Source: Aquimarina sp. BL5
Lineage (GTDB): Bacteria > Bacteroidota > Bacteroidia > Flavobacteriales > Flavobacteriaceae
Direction: 5' to 3'
DNA length: 64,000 bases
Assembly (NCBI RefSeq): GCF_003443675.1
Contig: NZ_CP031963.1
Location: 62,001 to 126,000 of the forward strand
The notes beneath the pieces are model-generated. The model was not told the origin of the DNA. It ran no database searches and was given only the letters and a program-made list of their open reading frames with translations. Positions 44,452-52,877 of this stretch are shown here, piece after piece. The stretch's first letter is position 1; each line of letters opens with the position of its first letter. Position numbers and translations under genes: made by a program.

Positions 44452-44508
44452 ATGAGAAATATTCTTATACATCATCATCATTCTTACATCTCCGCACAGG
44501 CGTGGTAA
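44452..44508 (+). CDS. hisL: his operon leader peptide (attenuator)
   Basis: An 18-codon reading frame, MRNILIHHHHSYISAQAW, with four consecutive CAT (His) codons. It lies between the hisG promoter region and a perfect terminator hairpin. When charged His-tRNA is scarce the ribosome would stall at the four His codons and change the folding of the transcript so that the terminator does not form. A second short hairpin covers the end of the peptide (CTTAC at 44483-44487 with GTAAG at 44505-44509, inner CGC/GCG). It is too short to appear as an ordinary gene and is a leader, not an enzyme. Confidence 0.85.
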   Translation: MRNILIHHHHSYISAQAW

Positions 44509-44540
44509 GTTGATATGTGTATAAGTTAATCATATATAAT

Positions 44541-44573
44541 AACCCGTTTGAGCATTTTCAAACGGGTTTTTTT
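44541..44573 (+). terminator. his attenuator terminator
   Basis: AACCCGTTTG (44541-44550) pairs perfectly with 44559-44568 around an 8-nt loop and is followed by a run of T. It lies 32 nt after the leader peptide stop and 48 nt before hisG, and is the terminating form of the his attenuator. The competing antiterminator could not be resolved by eye. Confidence 0.85.
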
Positions 44574-44621
44574 ATTTTAAAGCTTGTTTTGAACTGATCA
44601 AACACAACAACAAAAAAGACA

Positions 44622-45479
44622 ATGTCAAAAATTAAAATTGCTATTCAAAAGAGCGGTAGACTTAACCAGGATTCTGTTCAGATTTTAAAAGATTGTGGAA
44701 TTTCTATTGATAACGGAAAAGACCAACTAAAAGCAGCTACTAGAAATTTCCCAATGGAAGTGATGTTCCTTCGTAACGGTGATATTCCTCAGTACCTAAG
44801 AGATGGTGTGGTAGATATTGCTATTATTGGAGAAAATGTTCTAGTCGAAAAAGGTAAGGATATCGCTATAGCCGAAAGACTAAATTTTTCTAAGTGTAAA
44901 GTATCTCTCGCTGTTCCGAAAGATGTAGAGTATAATTCCATTAAAGATCTTGATGGGAAAAGAATAGCTACATCATATCCGAATACAGTAAACGAATATC
45001 TTAAAGAAAAAGGAATTTCTGCTGACCTACACCAGATTTCCGGATCTGTAGAAATTGCTCCAAACATCGGTTTAGCTGATGCTATTTGCGATATTGTATC
45101 TAGTGGTAGTACATTGTTTAAAAACAATCTTAAAGAAGTAGAGATTATGCTCACGTCTGAAGCTGTATTAGCAGTTTCTCCAGGTATAAGTAATGAGAAT
45201 AAAGAAATTCTAAAAAAGCTACAATTTAGAATACAAGCAGTGCTAAAAGCGAGAGCTTCTAAGTATGTATTGCTTAATGCTCCCAATGATAAAATTGATC
45301 GTATTGTAGATATCTTACCGGGAATGCGTAGCCCAACGGTTTTGCCACTTGCAGAAAAAGGGTGGAGTTCAATTCATACAGTAGTAGAAAAAAACAAGTT
45401 TTGGGATATTCTGGATGAATTAAAAGCAGAAGGAGCAGAAGGTATTTTGGTATGCCCAATTGAGAAAATGGTATTATAG
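44622..45479 (+). CDS. hisG: ATP phosphoribosyltransferase (long form)
   Basis: A 285-residue HisG, the first enzyme of histidine synthesis, which joins ATP and PRPP to form phosphoribosyl-ATP. Its length shows the long form with a C-terminal regulatory domain (about 205-285) that binds histidine, so the enzyme can be feedback-inhibited without HisZ. The catalytic domain begins IAIQKSGRLNQDSVQILKDC and contains ASGSTLF-like SSGSTLFKNNL for the PRPP site. It is the first gene after the attenuator, 14 nt before hisD. Confidence 0.95.
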   Translation: MSKIKIAIQKSGRLNQDSVQILKDCGISIDNGKDQLKAATRNFPMEVMFLRNGDIPQYLRDGVVDIAIIGENVLVEKGKDIAIAERLNFSKCKVSLAVPKDVEYNSIKDLDGKRIATSYPNTVNEYLKEKGISADLHQISGSVEIAPNIGLADAICDIVSSGSTLFKNNLKEVEIMLTSEAVLAVSPGISNENKEILKKLQFRIQAVLKARASKYVLLNAPNDKIDRIVDILPGMRSPTVLPLAEKGWSSIHTVVEKNKFWDILDELKAEGAEGILVCPIEKMVL

Positions 45480-45493
45480 TTAATGTAGACAAA

Positions 45494-46780
45494 ATGAAAA
45501 AGATATATAATCCAGAGAAAAATACTTGGATAGACATATTAAAACGACCAACGCAGACCGTTGCAGATATAGAAAATGTAGTTTTAGATGTGTTTAGTGA
45601 AGTTAAGACTGAAGGAGATGTTGCTATTGTCAGATATACAGAGAAATTTGATAAGGTATCTTTAGATTCAATATTGGTTTCTGAAGAAGAAATAGAAAAT
45701 GCAAAGCAATTGGTTAGTCAAGAACTTAAAGATGCTATTGTACTCGCTAAATCTAATATTGAGGCTTTTCATGCTGCCCAGAAAACCGAAAAAGTATCGG
45801 TAGAAACTAAGAATGGGGTGAGTTGTTGGCAAGAGAAAAGACCTATACAGAAAGTAGGATTGTATATTCCTGGAGGTACTGCACCTTTGTTTTCTACAAT
45901 TTTGATGCTTGCAGTTCCAGCTAATATTGCTGGTTGTAAAGAAATAGTGCTGTGTTCACCTCCCGATAAAGAAGGGAAAATCAATCCAGCTATTTTATAT
46001 ACAGCGAATCTTTGTGGTGTAACCAAAATTTTTAAAGTTGGTGGAATTCAAGCGATTGCAGGAATGACGTTTGGTACGCAAACTATTCCACAAGTATATA
46101 AGATTTTTGGTCCAGGAAATCAATTTGTTACGGTGGCTAAACAATTAGCAACAAAATTTGGAGTTGCAATTGATATGCCTGCTGGCCCAAGTGAATTACT
46201 AGTAGTGGCTGATGATACGGCTAATGCATCTTTTGTTGCTTCAGATTTACTAAGTCAGGCAGAACACGGTATGGATAGTCAAGTAATTTTAGTATCTACT
46301 TCAAAAGAGCTTATTTCTGCGGTAGAAAAAGAAGTAACGAGTCAATGTGATGTATTACCAAGAAAAGAAATTGCTGAGGCGGCTATTGCGAATTCTAAAC
46401 TGATTTATGTCGAAAATGATAAGGAAGCGTTAGAGTTAATCAATGAATACGGTCCTGAACATTTTATTGTGTGTGTAGCGGATCAAGATTTTTATGTAGA
46501 CAATATTATCAATGCAGGTTCTGTATTTATTGGTAATTATACTCCCGAAAGTGCAGGAGACTATGCCTCGGGTACGAATCACACCTTGCCGACCAATGGA
46601 TATGCTAAGCAATATAGTGGTGTAAATCTAGATAGTTTTATGAAGTCTATGACATTTCAGAAAATATCACAAGAAGGAATTAAAAATATAGGGAATGCTA
46701 TAGAAATCATGGCAGAAGCAGAAGGGTTACAAGCCCATAAAAATGCGGTTACCCTTAGATTGAATAGTCTAAAAGGTTAG
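45494..46780 (+). CDS. hisD: Histidinol dehydrogenase
   Basis: A 428-residue enzyme catalysing the last two oxidations, histidinol to histidine, with NAD and zinc. It has the nucleotide-binding and metal-binding stretches VGLYIPGGTAPLFSTI, LSQAEHGMDSQVILVS (zinc His) and TPESAGDYASGTNHTLPT near the C-terminal end. It follows hisG with a 14-nt gap. Length and motifs are normal. Confidence 0.96.
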   Translation: MKKIYNPEKNTWIDILKRPTQTVADIENVVLDVFSEVKTEGDVAIVRYTEKFDKVSLDSILVSEEEIENAKQLVSQELKDAIVLAKSNIEAFHAAQKTEKVSVETKNGVSCWQEKRPIQKVGLYIPGGTAPLFSTILMLAVPANIAGCKEIVLCSPPDKEGKINPAILYTANLCGVTKIFKVGGIQAIAGMTFGTQTIPQVYKIFGPGNQFVTVAKQLATKFGVAIDMPAGPSELLVVADDTANASFVASDLLSQAEHGMDSQVILVSTSKELISAVEKEVTSQCDVLPRKEIAEAAIANSKLIYVENDKEALELINEYGPEHFIVCVADQDFYVDNIINAGSVFIGNYTPESAGDYASGTNHTLPTNGYAKQYSGVNLDSFMKSMTFQKISQEGIKNIGNAIEIMAEAEGLQAHKNAVTLRLNSLKG

Positions 46781-46810
46781 ATAACTTTATGATTAATTGA
46801 ATGTTAAAAG

Positions 46811-47659
46811 ATGAATTGTAAAAATTGTGGGTATGATTTAGTAAATAAAGCAGAGTTCTGCCATAACTGTGGAGCCAGAGTTGTTAATAAGAGACTAAAT
46901 TTAAAGAAGCTAATACAAGACTTCTTTAATAAGGTTTTCGGTTGGGAAAATAATTATTTCAAAACATTTAAAAACATGGTAATCTCACCAGATGTGATTG
47001 TCTCTGATTACATAGATGGTGTTAGAAAAAGACATATGTCTCCCATTACATTTTTGGTAATAGGAACGACTATTGCAACTTTGATATTCAATATGTTTTC
47101 TGAAAAATATTTAGAGTTAAATACAGCTGCTTTTTCAGATGAAGATACTTATCGGAATCTATTTGATCCAACAGGGAGGAAAAACAGTTTAACTACTCCC
47201 GAAGAGATGAAAAAATATGAAGAAGATTTTAAAATCTATAGGGATGGGCAAACAGAATTTCAAACAAAGTGGACCAAAGGGATGTTAAAATACTTCAATT
47301 TGGCTGCTTTTATGTTTATTCCTTTCTACACGTTAATTTCCTTACTGGTTTTCGGATGGAAAAAACATAATTATTCAGAACATTTAGTTATTAATTGTTA
47401 TATACAAGGACTTTCAATGATAGGGACAACAGCCTTCTTTATTGCTGCTTTGATTATTCACCCTAATATTTATCTATTTGGAGTAATTGTAGCTTTATTC
47501 TACTATTCGTTCACGTATAAAAAACTGTATACATTGTCATTTGGCAAACTATTGTGGAAAATAGTTAAATTTCTTATTATTCTGATCTTGGTTTTTTTGA
47601 TAGTCACGGTAATAGGAGGTATTCTAGTCTTTGCTCTTGGATTGGTTGGTAAAACTTAA
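46811..47659 (+). CDS. Zinc-ribbon membrane protein (DUF3667-like), inside the his operon
   Basis: A 282-residue protein. The N-terminus is a zinc ribbon with C3, C6, C17 and C20 (CKNCGYD ... FCHNCGA). After a basic stretch, the pattern GWENNYFKTFKNMVISPDV and YIDGVRKRHMSPITFLVIG marks a DUF3667-like protein, followed by about five membrane helices. It has no link to histidine synthesis and lies between hisD and hisC. It may be an unrelated rider expressed from the his promoter. Confidence 0.8.
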   Translation: MNCKNCGYDLVNKAEFCHNCGARVVNKRLNLKKLIQDFFNKVFGWENNYFKTFKNMVISPDVIVSDYIDGVRKRHMSPITFLVIGTTIATLIFNMFSEKYLELNTAAFSDEDTYRNLFDPTGRKNSLTTPEEMKKYEEDFKIYRDGQTEFQTKWTKGMLKYFNLAAFMFIPFYTLISLLVFGWKKHNYSEHLVINCYIQGLSMIGTTAFFIAALIIHPNIYLFGVIVALFYYSFTYKKLYTLSFGKLLWKIVKFLIILILVFLIVTVIGGILVFALGLVGKT

Positions 47660-47713
47660 AGGTTATAGTTTGTTATACATATCTAATTAAAAAAATAAAG
47701 AAATACATAGTTT

Positions 47714-48778
47714 ATGAAAACTATATTAAACCTAAATCAAATAGTAAGAGAAAACGTAAAAGGATTAAAACCATATTCCTCAGCTAGAGATGAATATGTT
47801 TCTGATGGTTCTGAGATGATCTTTCTGGATGCCAATGAAAATCCTTACGAGAATGGTGTAAACCGATATCCAGATCCACAGCAACGTAGTCTAAAGGCTA
47901 TATTAGCAGAACAAAATGGAGTTTCTACAAAGAATATATTATTAGGAAACGGAAGTGATGAAGTCTTAGATCTTTTGTTTCGTGCTTTTTGTGAACCTAA
48001 AGTGGACAACATTATTACATTACCACCAACATACGGAATGTATAAGGTGTTGGCAAACATTAATAACATTAGAGAAAAGGAAGTTTTGTTAACCAAAAAT
48101 TTTGAACCTAATGTCTCTGAAATTCTGGAAGCAATTGATGCTACTACTAAAATTATCTTTTTATGTTCTCCAAATAACCCAACAGGTAATTCTTTCTCAG
48201 AAGAAAATATCATTAAAATTTTAGAAAATTTTGAAGGCTTAGTTGTTATCGATGAAGCATATATCGATTTTTCTGCAAAAGAAAGTTGGATCAATAAAAT
48301 AGAGATGTATCCAAATCTTATCATTACACAGACATTGTCTAAAGCTTATGGTATGGCAGGTATTAGACTGGGATTATGTTATGCTTCAGAAGAAATTATC
48401 AGTGTGCTGAATAAAATCAAACCGCCTTATAATGTAAATGAACTTACTCAGAAAAGAGCATTGGATCGAGTAATGGATGTGGTAACCGTAAAAAGAGAAG
48501 TCGCTAGTATTTTAGAAGAAAGAGAAAAAATGATTACTTCTTTAGAAGCTATTTCTTTCATAAAAGAGGTATATAAAACAGATGCTAATTTTGTTTTAGT
48601 TAAAGTAGATGATGCAAATAAAAGGTATGATCAATTGCTTAAAGAAGGTATTGTAATACGTAATAGAACAACGCAACCTCTTTGTGAAAATACATTACGA
48701 TTAACAGTGGGAACTTCAGAAGAGAATATAGCTTTATTAACAAAAATGACTACAATAGATAAAAATAGCCCCAATTAA
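47714..48778 (+). CDS. hisC: Histidinol-phosphate aminotransferase
   Basis: A 354-residue PLP-dependent aminotransferase that converts imidazole-acetol phosphate to histidinol phosphate. The N-terminal motif LDANENPYENGVNRYPDPQQ, the phosphate-binding GNGSDEVLDLL, and TQTLSKAYGMAGIRLG, with the PLP-binding Lys in SKAYG, are all present. It is separated from the DUF3667-like gene by 54 nt and followed after 12 nt by the DUF2167 gene. Confidence 0.94.
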   Translation: MKTILNLNQIVRENVKGLKPYSSARDEYVSDGSEMIFLDANENPYENGVNRYPDPQQRSLKAILAEQNGVSTKNILLGNGSDEVLDLLFRAFCEPKVDNIITLPPTYGMYKVLANINNIREKEVLLTKNFEPNVSEILEAIDATTKIIFLCSPNNPTGNSFSEENIIKILENFEGLVVIDEAYIDFSAKESWINKIEMYPNLIITQTLSKAYGMAGIRLGLCYASEEIISVLNKIKPPYNVNELTQKRALDRVMDVVTVKREVASILEEREKMITSLEAISFIKEVYKTDANFVLVKVDDANKRYDQLLKEGIVIRNRTTQPLCENTLRLTVGTSEENIALLTKMTTIDKNSPN

Positions 48779-48790
48779 AAACTTTAAATA

Positions 48791-49711
48791 ATGAATAAAA
48801 TTACATTAAAAACGCTGATACTGGCTTTATTGTTATTATCTAATCTAAACCTTTGGTCTCAGGAAGAAGCTTCGAATGAAGAGACCGTAAATATGGATGA
48901 ACTGTTGTTACAGTTTCAAAAATATAAGGATAGTATCGATAAGACATTTAATTATCAAACCGGGGATGTGATGTTGGGAGATAATTTAGCACTTCTTAAT
49001 GTTCCTGAAGGGTATAGGTTTTTAGATAAAGAACAAGCGAATTATGTTTTGACAGATTTATGGGGGAATCCATCAAACGGAGATTATGGATTGTTAGGGA
49101 TGCTTGTAAAACAAGATGAATCTCCAGTGGATGTATCTTACGCTGTAGAGGTTTCATATTCAGAAGAAGGATATATAGAAGATGATGATGCAGAAGACAT
49201 TGATTATGACGAATTGTTAGTAGGTATGCAGGATGATGCTAAAAATTCGAATCCAGAAAGAGTAAAACAAGGATATCCCACAATTAATTTGGTTGGATGG
49301 GCTTCAGCACCTTTTTACGATCAACAAAACAAAAAATTGCATTGGGCGCAAGAATATAAATTTGGAGAGGATGATGAAAATACATTAAACTATAATATAA
49401 GAGTTCTTGGGCGCAAAGGATATATCAATTTAAATGTAATAGGAGATATGGAGGTTCTTGATGATGTAAAGAATAACTTGGATCCAATATTAGCAAGTGT
49501 AGAGTTTAAAGAAGGGAATAGATATGCAGATTTTAATCCTGATTTGGATGAAGTAGCAGCTTATGGTATAGGAGGGCTTATAGCTGGAAAAGTATTAGCA
49601 AAAGCAGGATTTTTTGCACTGATTTTAAAATTCTGGAAATTTATTGCTTTAGGAATTGGAGGAGTTTTTATGGCTTTTAAAAATAAATTGTTTGGAAAAA
49701 AAGAGGCATAA
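48791..49711 (+). CDS. DUF2167 domain membrane protein, inside the his operon
   Basis: A 306-residue exported membrane protein. Residues 1-24 are a signal peptide (LILALLLLSNLNLWSQ). The DUF2167 core is seen in YGLLGMLVKQDESPVDV, GWASAPFYDQQNKKLHWAQE and RVLGRKGYINLNVIGDM, and the C-terminus has a hydrophobic stretch (about 255-297). Genes of this family often lie near stress-response membrane genes. There is no known link to histidine. The stop codon is immediately followed by the next possible start. Confidence 0.82.
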   Translation: MNKITLKTLILALLLLSNLNLWSQEEASNEETVNMDELLLQFQKYKDSIDKTFNYQTGDVMLGDNLALLNVPEGYRFLDKEQANYVLTDLWGNPSNGDYGLLGMLVKQDESPVDVSYAVEVSYSEEGYIEDDDAEDIDYDELLVGMQDDAKNSNPERVKQGYPTINLVGWASAPFYDQQNKKLHWAQEYKFGEDDENTLNYNIRVLGRKGYINLNVIGDMEVLDDVKNNLDPILASVEFKEGNRYADFNPDLDEVAAYGIGGLIAGKVLAKAGFFALILKFWKFIALGIGGVFMAFKNKLFGKKEA

Positions 49712-49735
49712 ATGGTCTCTACAATGAATAAGATT

Positions 49736-50878
49736 ATGAAAAAGAAGGTATTATTTATAGATCGTGACGGGACCTTGGTTTTAGAACCGCCTGTAGATTA
49801 TCAATTAGATAGTTTAGAGAAATTAGAGTTCTACCCAAAAGTTTTTCAATACATGGCTAAAATCGCGAATGAATTGGATTATGAATTGGTTATGGTAACT
49901 AATCAGGACGGATTAGGAACGGATTCCTTTCCGGAAGATACGTTTTGGCCAGCTCATAATAAAGTGATGACAGCATTCGAAAAAGAAGGTGTTGTATTTA
50001 AGGCGGTTCATATTGATAAAACATTTCCCCACGAAAATGCAGATACGAGAAAACCTAAAACAGGTTTGTTAACTCAGTATTTTGATAAAGAAAAGTATGA
50101 TCTAGAAAATTCATTTGTTTTAGGAGATCGGATTACGGATATGGAATTAGCAAAAAACCTTGGAGCTAAAGGAATTTTTCTATCCGAAGATCCGCAACTT
50201 GGAGCAGATGAAATAGAAGCTGATACAGCAGCTATTAATGAAAGTATTGCGTTAACATCTACAGATTGGAAAGAGATTTATGAATTTTTAAAGTTAGAAG
50301 ACCGAGTAGCTGAAATTACAAGAAACACAAACGAAACCAAAATTTATATTAAGCTTAATTTAGACGGTTCTGGTAAAAATAATATCTCTACAGGCTTACA
50401 TTTCTTTGATCATATGTTAGATCAGATTGGCCGTCACGGTGCGATGGATTTAACTGTTCAGGTAGATGGAGATTTACAAGTAGACGAACATCATACCATA
50501 GAAGATACAATGATTGCTTTAGGAGAATTGTTTCATAAAACTTTAGGTAATAAATTAGGAATCGAACGTTATGGATTTTGTTTGCCGATGGATGATTGCT
50601 TAGCGCAGGCTGCAGTGGATTTTGGAGGACGTCCTTGGTTAGTTTGGGATGCTGATTTTAAACGTGAGAAAATAGGTGATATGCCGACAGAAATGTTTTT
50701 TCACCTTTTTAAATCATTTACAGATGGTGCTAAGTGTAATTTAAATATTAAAGCAGAAGGAGATAATGAGCACCATAAAATAGAAGGCATATTTAAGGCA
50801 TTTGCTAAAGCTATGAAGATGGCGGTAAAAAGAGATGCTAATAAAATGTTTTTACCAAGTACCAAAGGAATGTTATAA
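49736..50878 (+). CDS. hisB: Bifunctional histidinol-phosphatase / imidazoleglycerol-phosphate dehydratase
   Basis: A fused enzyme: an N-terminal HAD phosphatase (about 1-165: [15 protein letters not shown]9 and D11; [26 protein letters not shown]) and a C-terminal dehydratase (about 190-380: [34 protein letters not shown]). The start at 49736 gives the spacing to the DRDGT motif seen in E. coli HisB, while ATGs at 49712 and 49724 would add 8 and 4 residues; the call is uncertain by a few codons. In the phosphatase part the loop corresponding to the E. coli zinc-binding Cys cluster reads [17 protein letters not shown] and has no Cys, so that zinc site is absent. Confidence 0.93.
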   Translation: MKKKVLFIDRDGTLVLEPPVDYQLDSLEKLEFYPKVFQYMAKIANELDYELVMVTNQDGLGTDSFPEDTFWPAHNKVMTAFEKEGVVFKAVHIDKTFPHENADTRKPKTGLLTQYFDKEKYDLENSFVLGDRITDMELAKNLGAKGIFLSEDPQLGADEIEADTAAINESIALTSTDWKEIYEFLKLEDRVAEITRNTNETKIYIKLNLDGSGKNNISTGLHFFDHMLDQIGRHGAMDLTVQVDGDLQVDEHHTIEDTMIALGELFHKTLGNKLGIERYGFCLPMDDCLAQAAVDFGGRPWLVWDADFKREKIGDMPTEMFFHLFKSFTDGAKCNLNIKAEGDNEHHKIEGIFKAFAKAMKMAVKRDANKMFLPSTKGML

Positions 50879-50891
50879 TAAATAGTACGAG

Positions 50892-51066
50892 TAGTTAGTA
50901 TTGAGTACAAAGTATTAAGTATAGAGTTTTATAGCCAAGAAAACATACTTAATGACGCGCTCAGTACTTTATAATAGTAATAAATAGGGCAGTTAATATT
51001 GAGCACAAAGTCTTTTGGTGACGAAGAAAAATATACTTAATACTTTGTACTCAATACTTAATACTA
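50892..51066. repeat. Tandem palindromic repeats (AGTA family) between hisB and hisH
   Basis: Two units occur in tandem. Unit 1 has a forward arm (50897-50923) and a decayed reverse arm (about 50944-50971). Unit 2 has a decayed forward arm (about 50990-51014) and a reverse arm (51032-51058). The outer arms, 27 nt each, are perfect reverse complements. The forward arm reads AGTATTGAGTACAAAGTATT and onward. The 197-nt gap has no gene. These arms are the same family as the flanks of the four-helix-bundle gene further on. Confidence 0.8.
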
Positions 51067-51075
51067 ATTATAAAA

Positions 51076-51660
51076 ATGAAAATAGTAATCATAAATTACG
51101 GAGCAGGAAATATTCAATCAATCAAATTTGCAATTCAGCGATTGGGATATGAAGCGATTTTAAGTGATGATCCCGATGAAATTAGAGCTGCGGATAAAGT
51201 TATTTTTCCTGGTGTTGGAGAGGCGAGTAGTGCTATGAAAAAATTGAGAGCATCTGGTTTAGATACTTTAGTGCCAAATTTAAAACAACCTGTATTAGGT
51301 ATTTGTTTAGGAATGCAGTTAATGTGCAACTATACAGAAGAAGGTAAAACAGAGGGGTTAGGTATTTTCCATACAGATGTAGTAAGGTTTAATCATGGCG
51401 TAAAAGTTCCACAAATTGGTTGGAATCAAATAGAGTCTTTAAAATCTCCGTTGTTCGATGGAGTAGCAGAAAAAGAGCATATCTATTTAGTTCATAGTTA
51501 TTATGCTCCTATAATAGAAGAAACTATTGCGCAATCTACTTATGGAGTAACTTATAGTACAGCTTTACAGAAAGAAAATTTCTACGGAACTCAATTTCAT
51601 CCAGAAAAGAGTAGTGATGCAGGCGAAAAAATTCTTCAGAATTTTCTTAGTATTAAGTAA
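51076..51660 (+). CDS. hisH: Imidazole glycerol phosphate synthase, glutaminase subunit
   Basis: A 194-residue class I glutamine amidotransferase that supplies ammonia to HisF. The triad is C77 (in LGICLGMQLM), H175 and E177 (in TQFHPEKSS). It is the expected length for HisH. The last codons and the stop (LSIK*) fall inside a forward copy of the AGTA repeat at 51649-51673, so the repeat appears to have fixed the 3' end of the gene. It is followed by the four-helix-bundle gene after 45 nt. Confidence 0.94.
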   Translation: MKIVIINYGAGNIQSIKFAIQRLGYEAILSDDPDEIRAADKVIFPGVGEASSAMKKLRASGLDTLVPNLKQPVLGICLGMQLMCNYTEEGKTEGLGIFHTDVVRFNHGVKVPQIGWNQIESLKSPLFDGVAEKEHIYLVHSYYAPIIEETIAQSTYGVTYSTALQKENFYGTQFHPEKSSDAGEKILQNFLSIK

Positions 51661-51673
51661 AGAGTATAAAGTA
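51649..51673 (+). repeat. Left flank arm of four-helix-bundle element (AGTA family)
   Basis: A 25-nt forward arm matching 21 of 25 positions of the first arm at 50897. It overlaps the last codons of hisH. Confidence 0.75.
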
Positions 51674-51705
51674 CTTGGAAGTGTTCCAAAGAATTAGTAT
51701 AAATA

Positions 51706-52062
51706 ATGAATAAATATCAAGAATTAAAAATATGGGATAAGGCAATGAACTTGGTGGAACAAGTCTACTCGCTAATGATGTTATTACCGGAAGAAGAAAA
51801 ATTTGGTTTGGTGTCTCAGGTAAAAAAAAGTAGTGTTTCTATACCATCAAATATTGCTGAAGGAGCTGGAAGAAACTCAAGTAAAGAGTTTATTCGTTTC
51901 TTGAGCATAGCGAATGGATCAACAACTGAACTTGAAACTCAATTAATTTTAATTGTAAGGTTAAAATTTGTTTCAGAAGAAAAAGTAGAAGAATTATTAA
52001 AATTGTGTACAGAAATTAAGAAGATGAATTATTCACTTCAAAAAAGTATTGAAAGAACTTAA
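51706..52062 (+). CDS. Four-helix-bundle protein (S23/23S rRNA intervening-sequence protein family)
   Basis: A 118-residue all-helical protein. It starts [20 protein letters not shown] and has the signature [19 protein letters not shown] followed by [19 protein letters not shown], which marks the family related to 23S rRNA intervening-sequence proteins and to Avd of diversity-generating retroelements. It is not near any rRNA or retroelement here: it sits between hisH and hisA. It is bounded by imperfect 25-nt inverted repeats (51649-51673 and 52056-52080), suggesting a small mobile element. The molecular role of these proteins is not settled. Confidence 0.85.
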   Translation: MNKYQELKIWDKAMNLVEQVYSLMMLLPEEEKFGLVSQVKKSSVSIPSNIAEGAGRNSSKEFIRFLSIANGSTTELETQLILIVRLKFVSEEKVEELLKLCTEIKKMNYSLQKSIERT

Positions 52063-52080
52063 TACCTTATACTAAATACT
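52056..52080 (-). repeat. Right flank arm of four-helix-bundle element (AGTA family)
   Basis: The reverse complement of this 25-nt stretch matches the arm at 50897 at 21 of 25 positions and the left flank at 51649 at 19 of 25. It overlaps the stop codon of the four-helix-bundle gene and lies just before hisA. Confidence 0.75.
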
Positions 52081-52094
52081 TATTACTTGAAAAT

Positions 52095-52820
52095 ATGAGA
52101 ATAATACCTGCAATAGATATCATAGACGGGAAATGTGTTAGACTCTCCAAAGGAGATTATGATACTAAGAAAATATATAACGAAAACCCACTAGAGGTAG
52201 CTAAGGAATTTGAAGACCACGGAATTCAATATTTACATTTAGTAGATTTAGACGGAGCAAAGTCTAAACATATTGTAAATCATAAGGTGTTAGAACAAAT
52301 AGCGTCTAAAACAAACTTAAAAATTGATTTTGGAGGCGGTTTAAAAACCGATGAAGATTTAAAAATAGCTTTTAATAGTGGTGCAAATCAAATTACTGGT
52401 GGCAGTATTGCTGTAAAGAATCCTGATATTTTTAAATCTTGGTTATCAAAATTTGGTAACAATAAGATTATTTTGGGAGCAGATGCACAAAATGAAAAGA
52501 TTGCTGTCAGTGGTTGGTTAGAAGAAAGCGATAAAGAGTTGATTCCTTTTGTTAAAGAATACCAGAAAGAAGGAATTTCATATGTAATCTGTACAGATAT
52601 TAGTAAAGATGGGATGTTAGAAGGACCTTCTTTTGATTTGTATAAAAAAATGTTGACAGAAATAAATGATATAAAGCTAATTGCTTCCGGCGGCATTTCA
52701 ACTTTTGATGAATTACCAAAATTGGCTGAATTAGGATCCGAAGGAACTATCATTGGAAAAGCTATTTATGAAAATCGAATAAGCTTGAAACAACTAGAAA
52801 AGTATATTTTAGAAAGCTAA
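52095..52820 (+). CDS. hisA: Phosphoribosylformimino-AICAR isomerase
   Basis: A 241-residue TIM-barrel isomerase (ProFAR isomerase). The catalytic Asp at residue 8 ([18 protein letters not shown]) and the second Asp in [16 protein letters not shown] are present, and the phosphate loops read DFGGGLKTD and ASGGIST. It starts 32 nt after the four-helix-bundle gene, so read-through into it must cross that gene's right flank. Length normal. Confidence 0.94.
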   Translation: MRIIPAIDIIDGKCVRLSKGDYDTKKIYNENPLEVAKEFEDHGIQYLHLVDLDGAKSKHIVNHKVLEQIASKTNLKIDFGGGLKTDEDLKIAFNSGANQITGGSIAVKNPDIFKSWLSKFGNNKIILGADAQNEKIAVSGWLEESDKELIPFVKEYQKEGISYVICTDISKDGMLEGPSFDLYKKMLTEINDIKLIASGGISTFDELPKLAELGSEGTIIGKAIYENRISLKQLEKYILES

Positions 52821-52830
52821 AGTAAATATG

Positions 52831-52862
52831 AGACTTCACAGGTTTTGAAACTCCTGAAGTCT
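52831..52862. repeat. Degenerate palindromic repeat upstream of the DinB-like gene
   Basis: AGACTTC...AGG pairs with CCTGAAGTCT over 7 plus 3 bp with a 2-nt bulge. It resembles a common Bacteroidota intergenic palindrome of the AGACTTCACAGGTTTT type, and it overlaps the TTG at 52845 that could extend the next gene. Confidence 0.55.
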
Positions 52863-52877
52863 GAAAGAAATAAAGAC

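Noticed and set aside
44789..45286. Antisense 165-residue frame inside hisG
   Set aside because: It lies wholly in the opposite strand of a well-supported gene, has no signature motif and is not preceded by a promoter.
47845..48324. Antisense 159-residue frame inside hisC
   Set aside because: A shadow of the aminotransferase gene without independent support.
50892..51066. CRISPR array
   Set aside because: The repeats are inverted palindromes with unequal spacing and only two units; no spacers of uniform length and no cas gene nearby.
51706..52062. Intervening sequence in a 23S rRNA gene or part of a diversity-generating retroelement
   Set aside because: No rRNA sequence, reverse transcriptase or variable-repeat pair is present around the gene.
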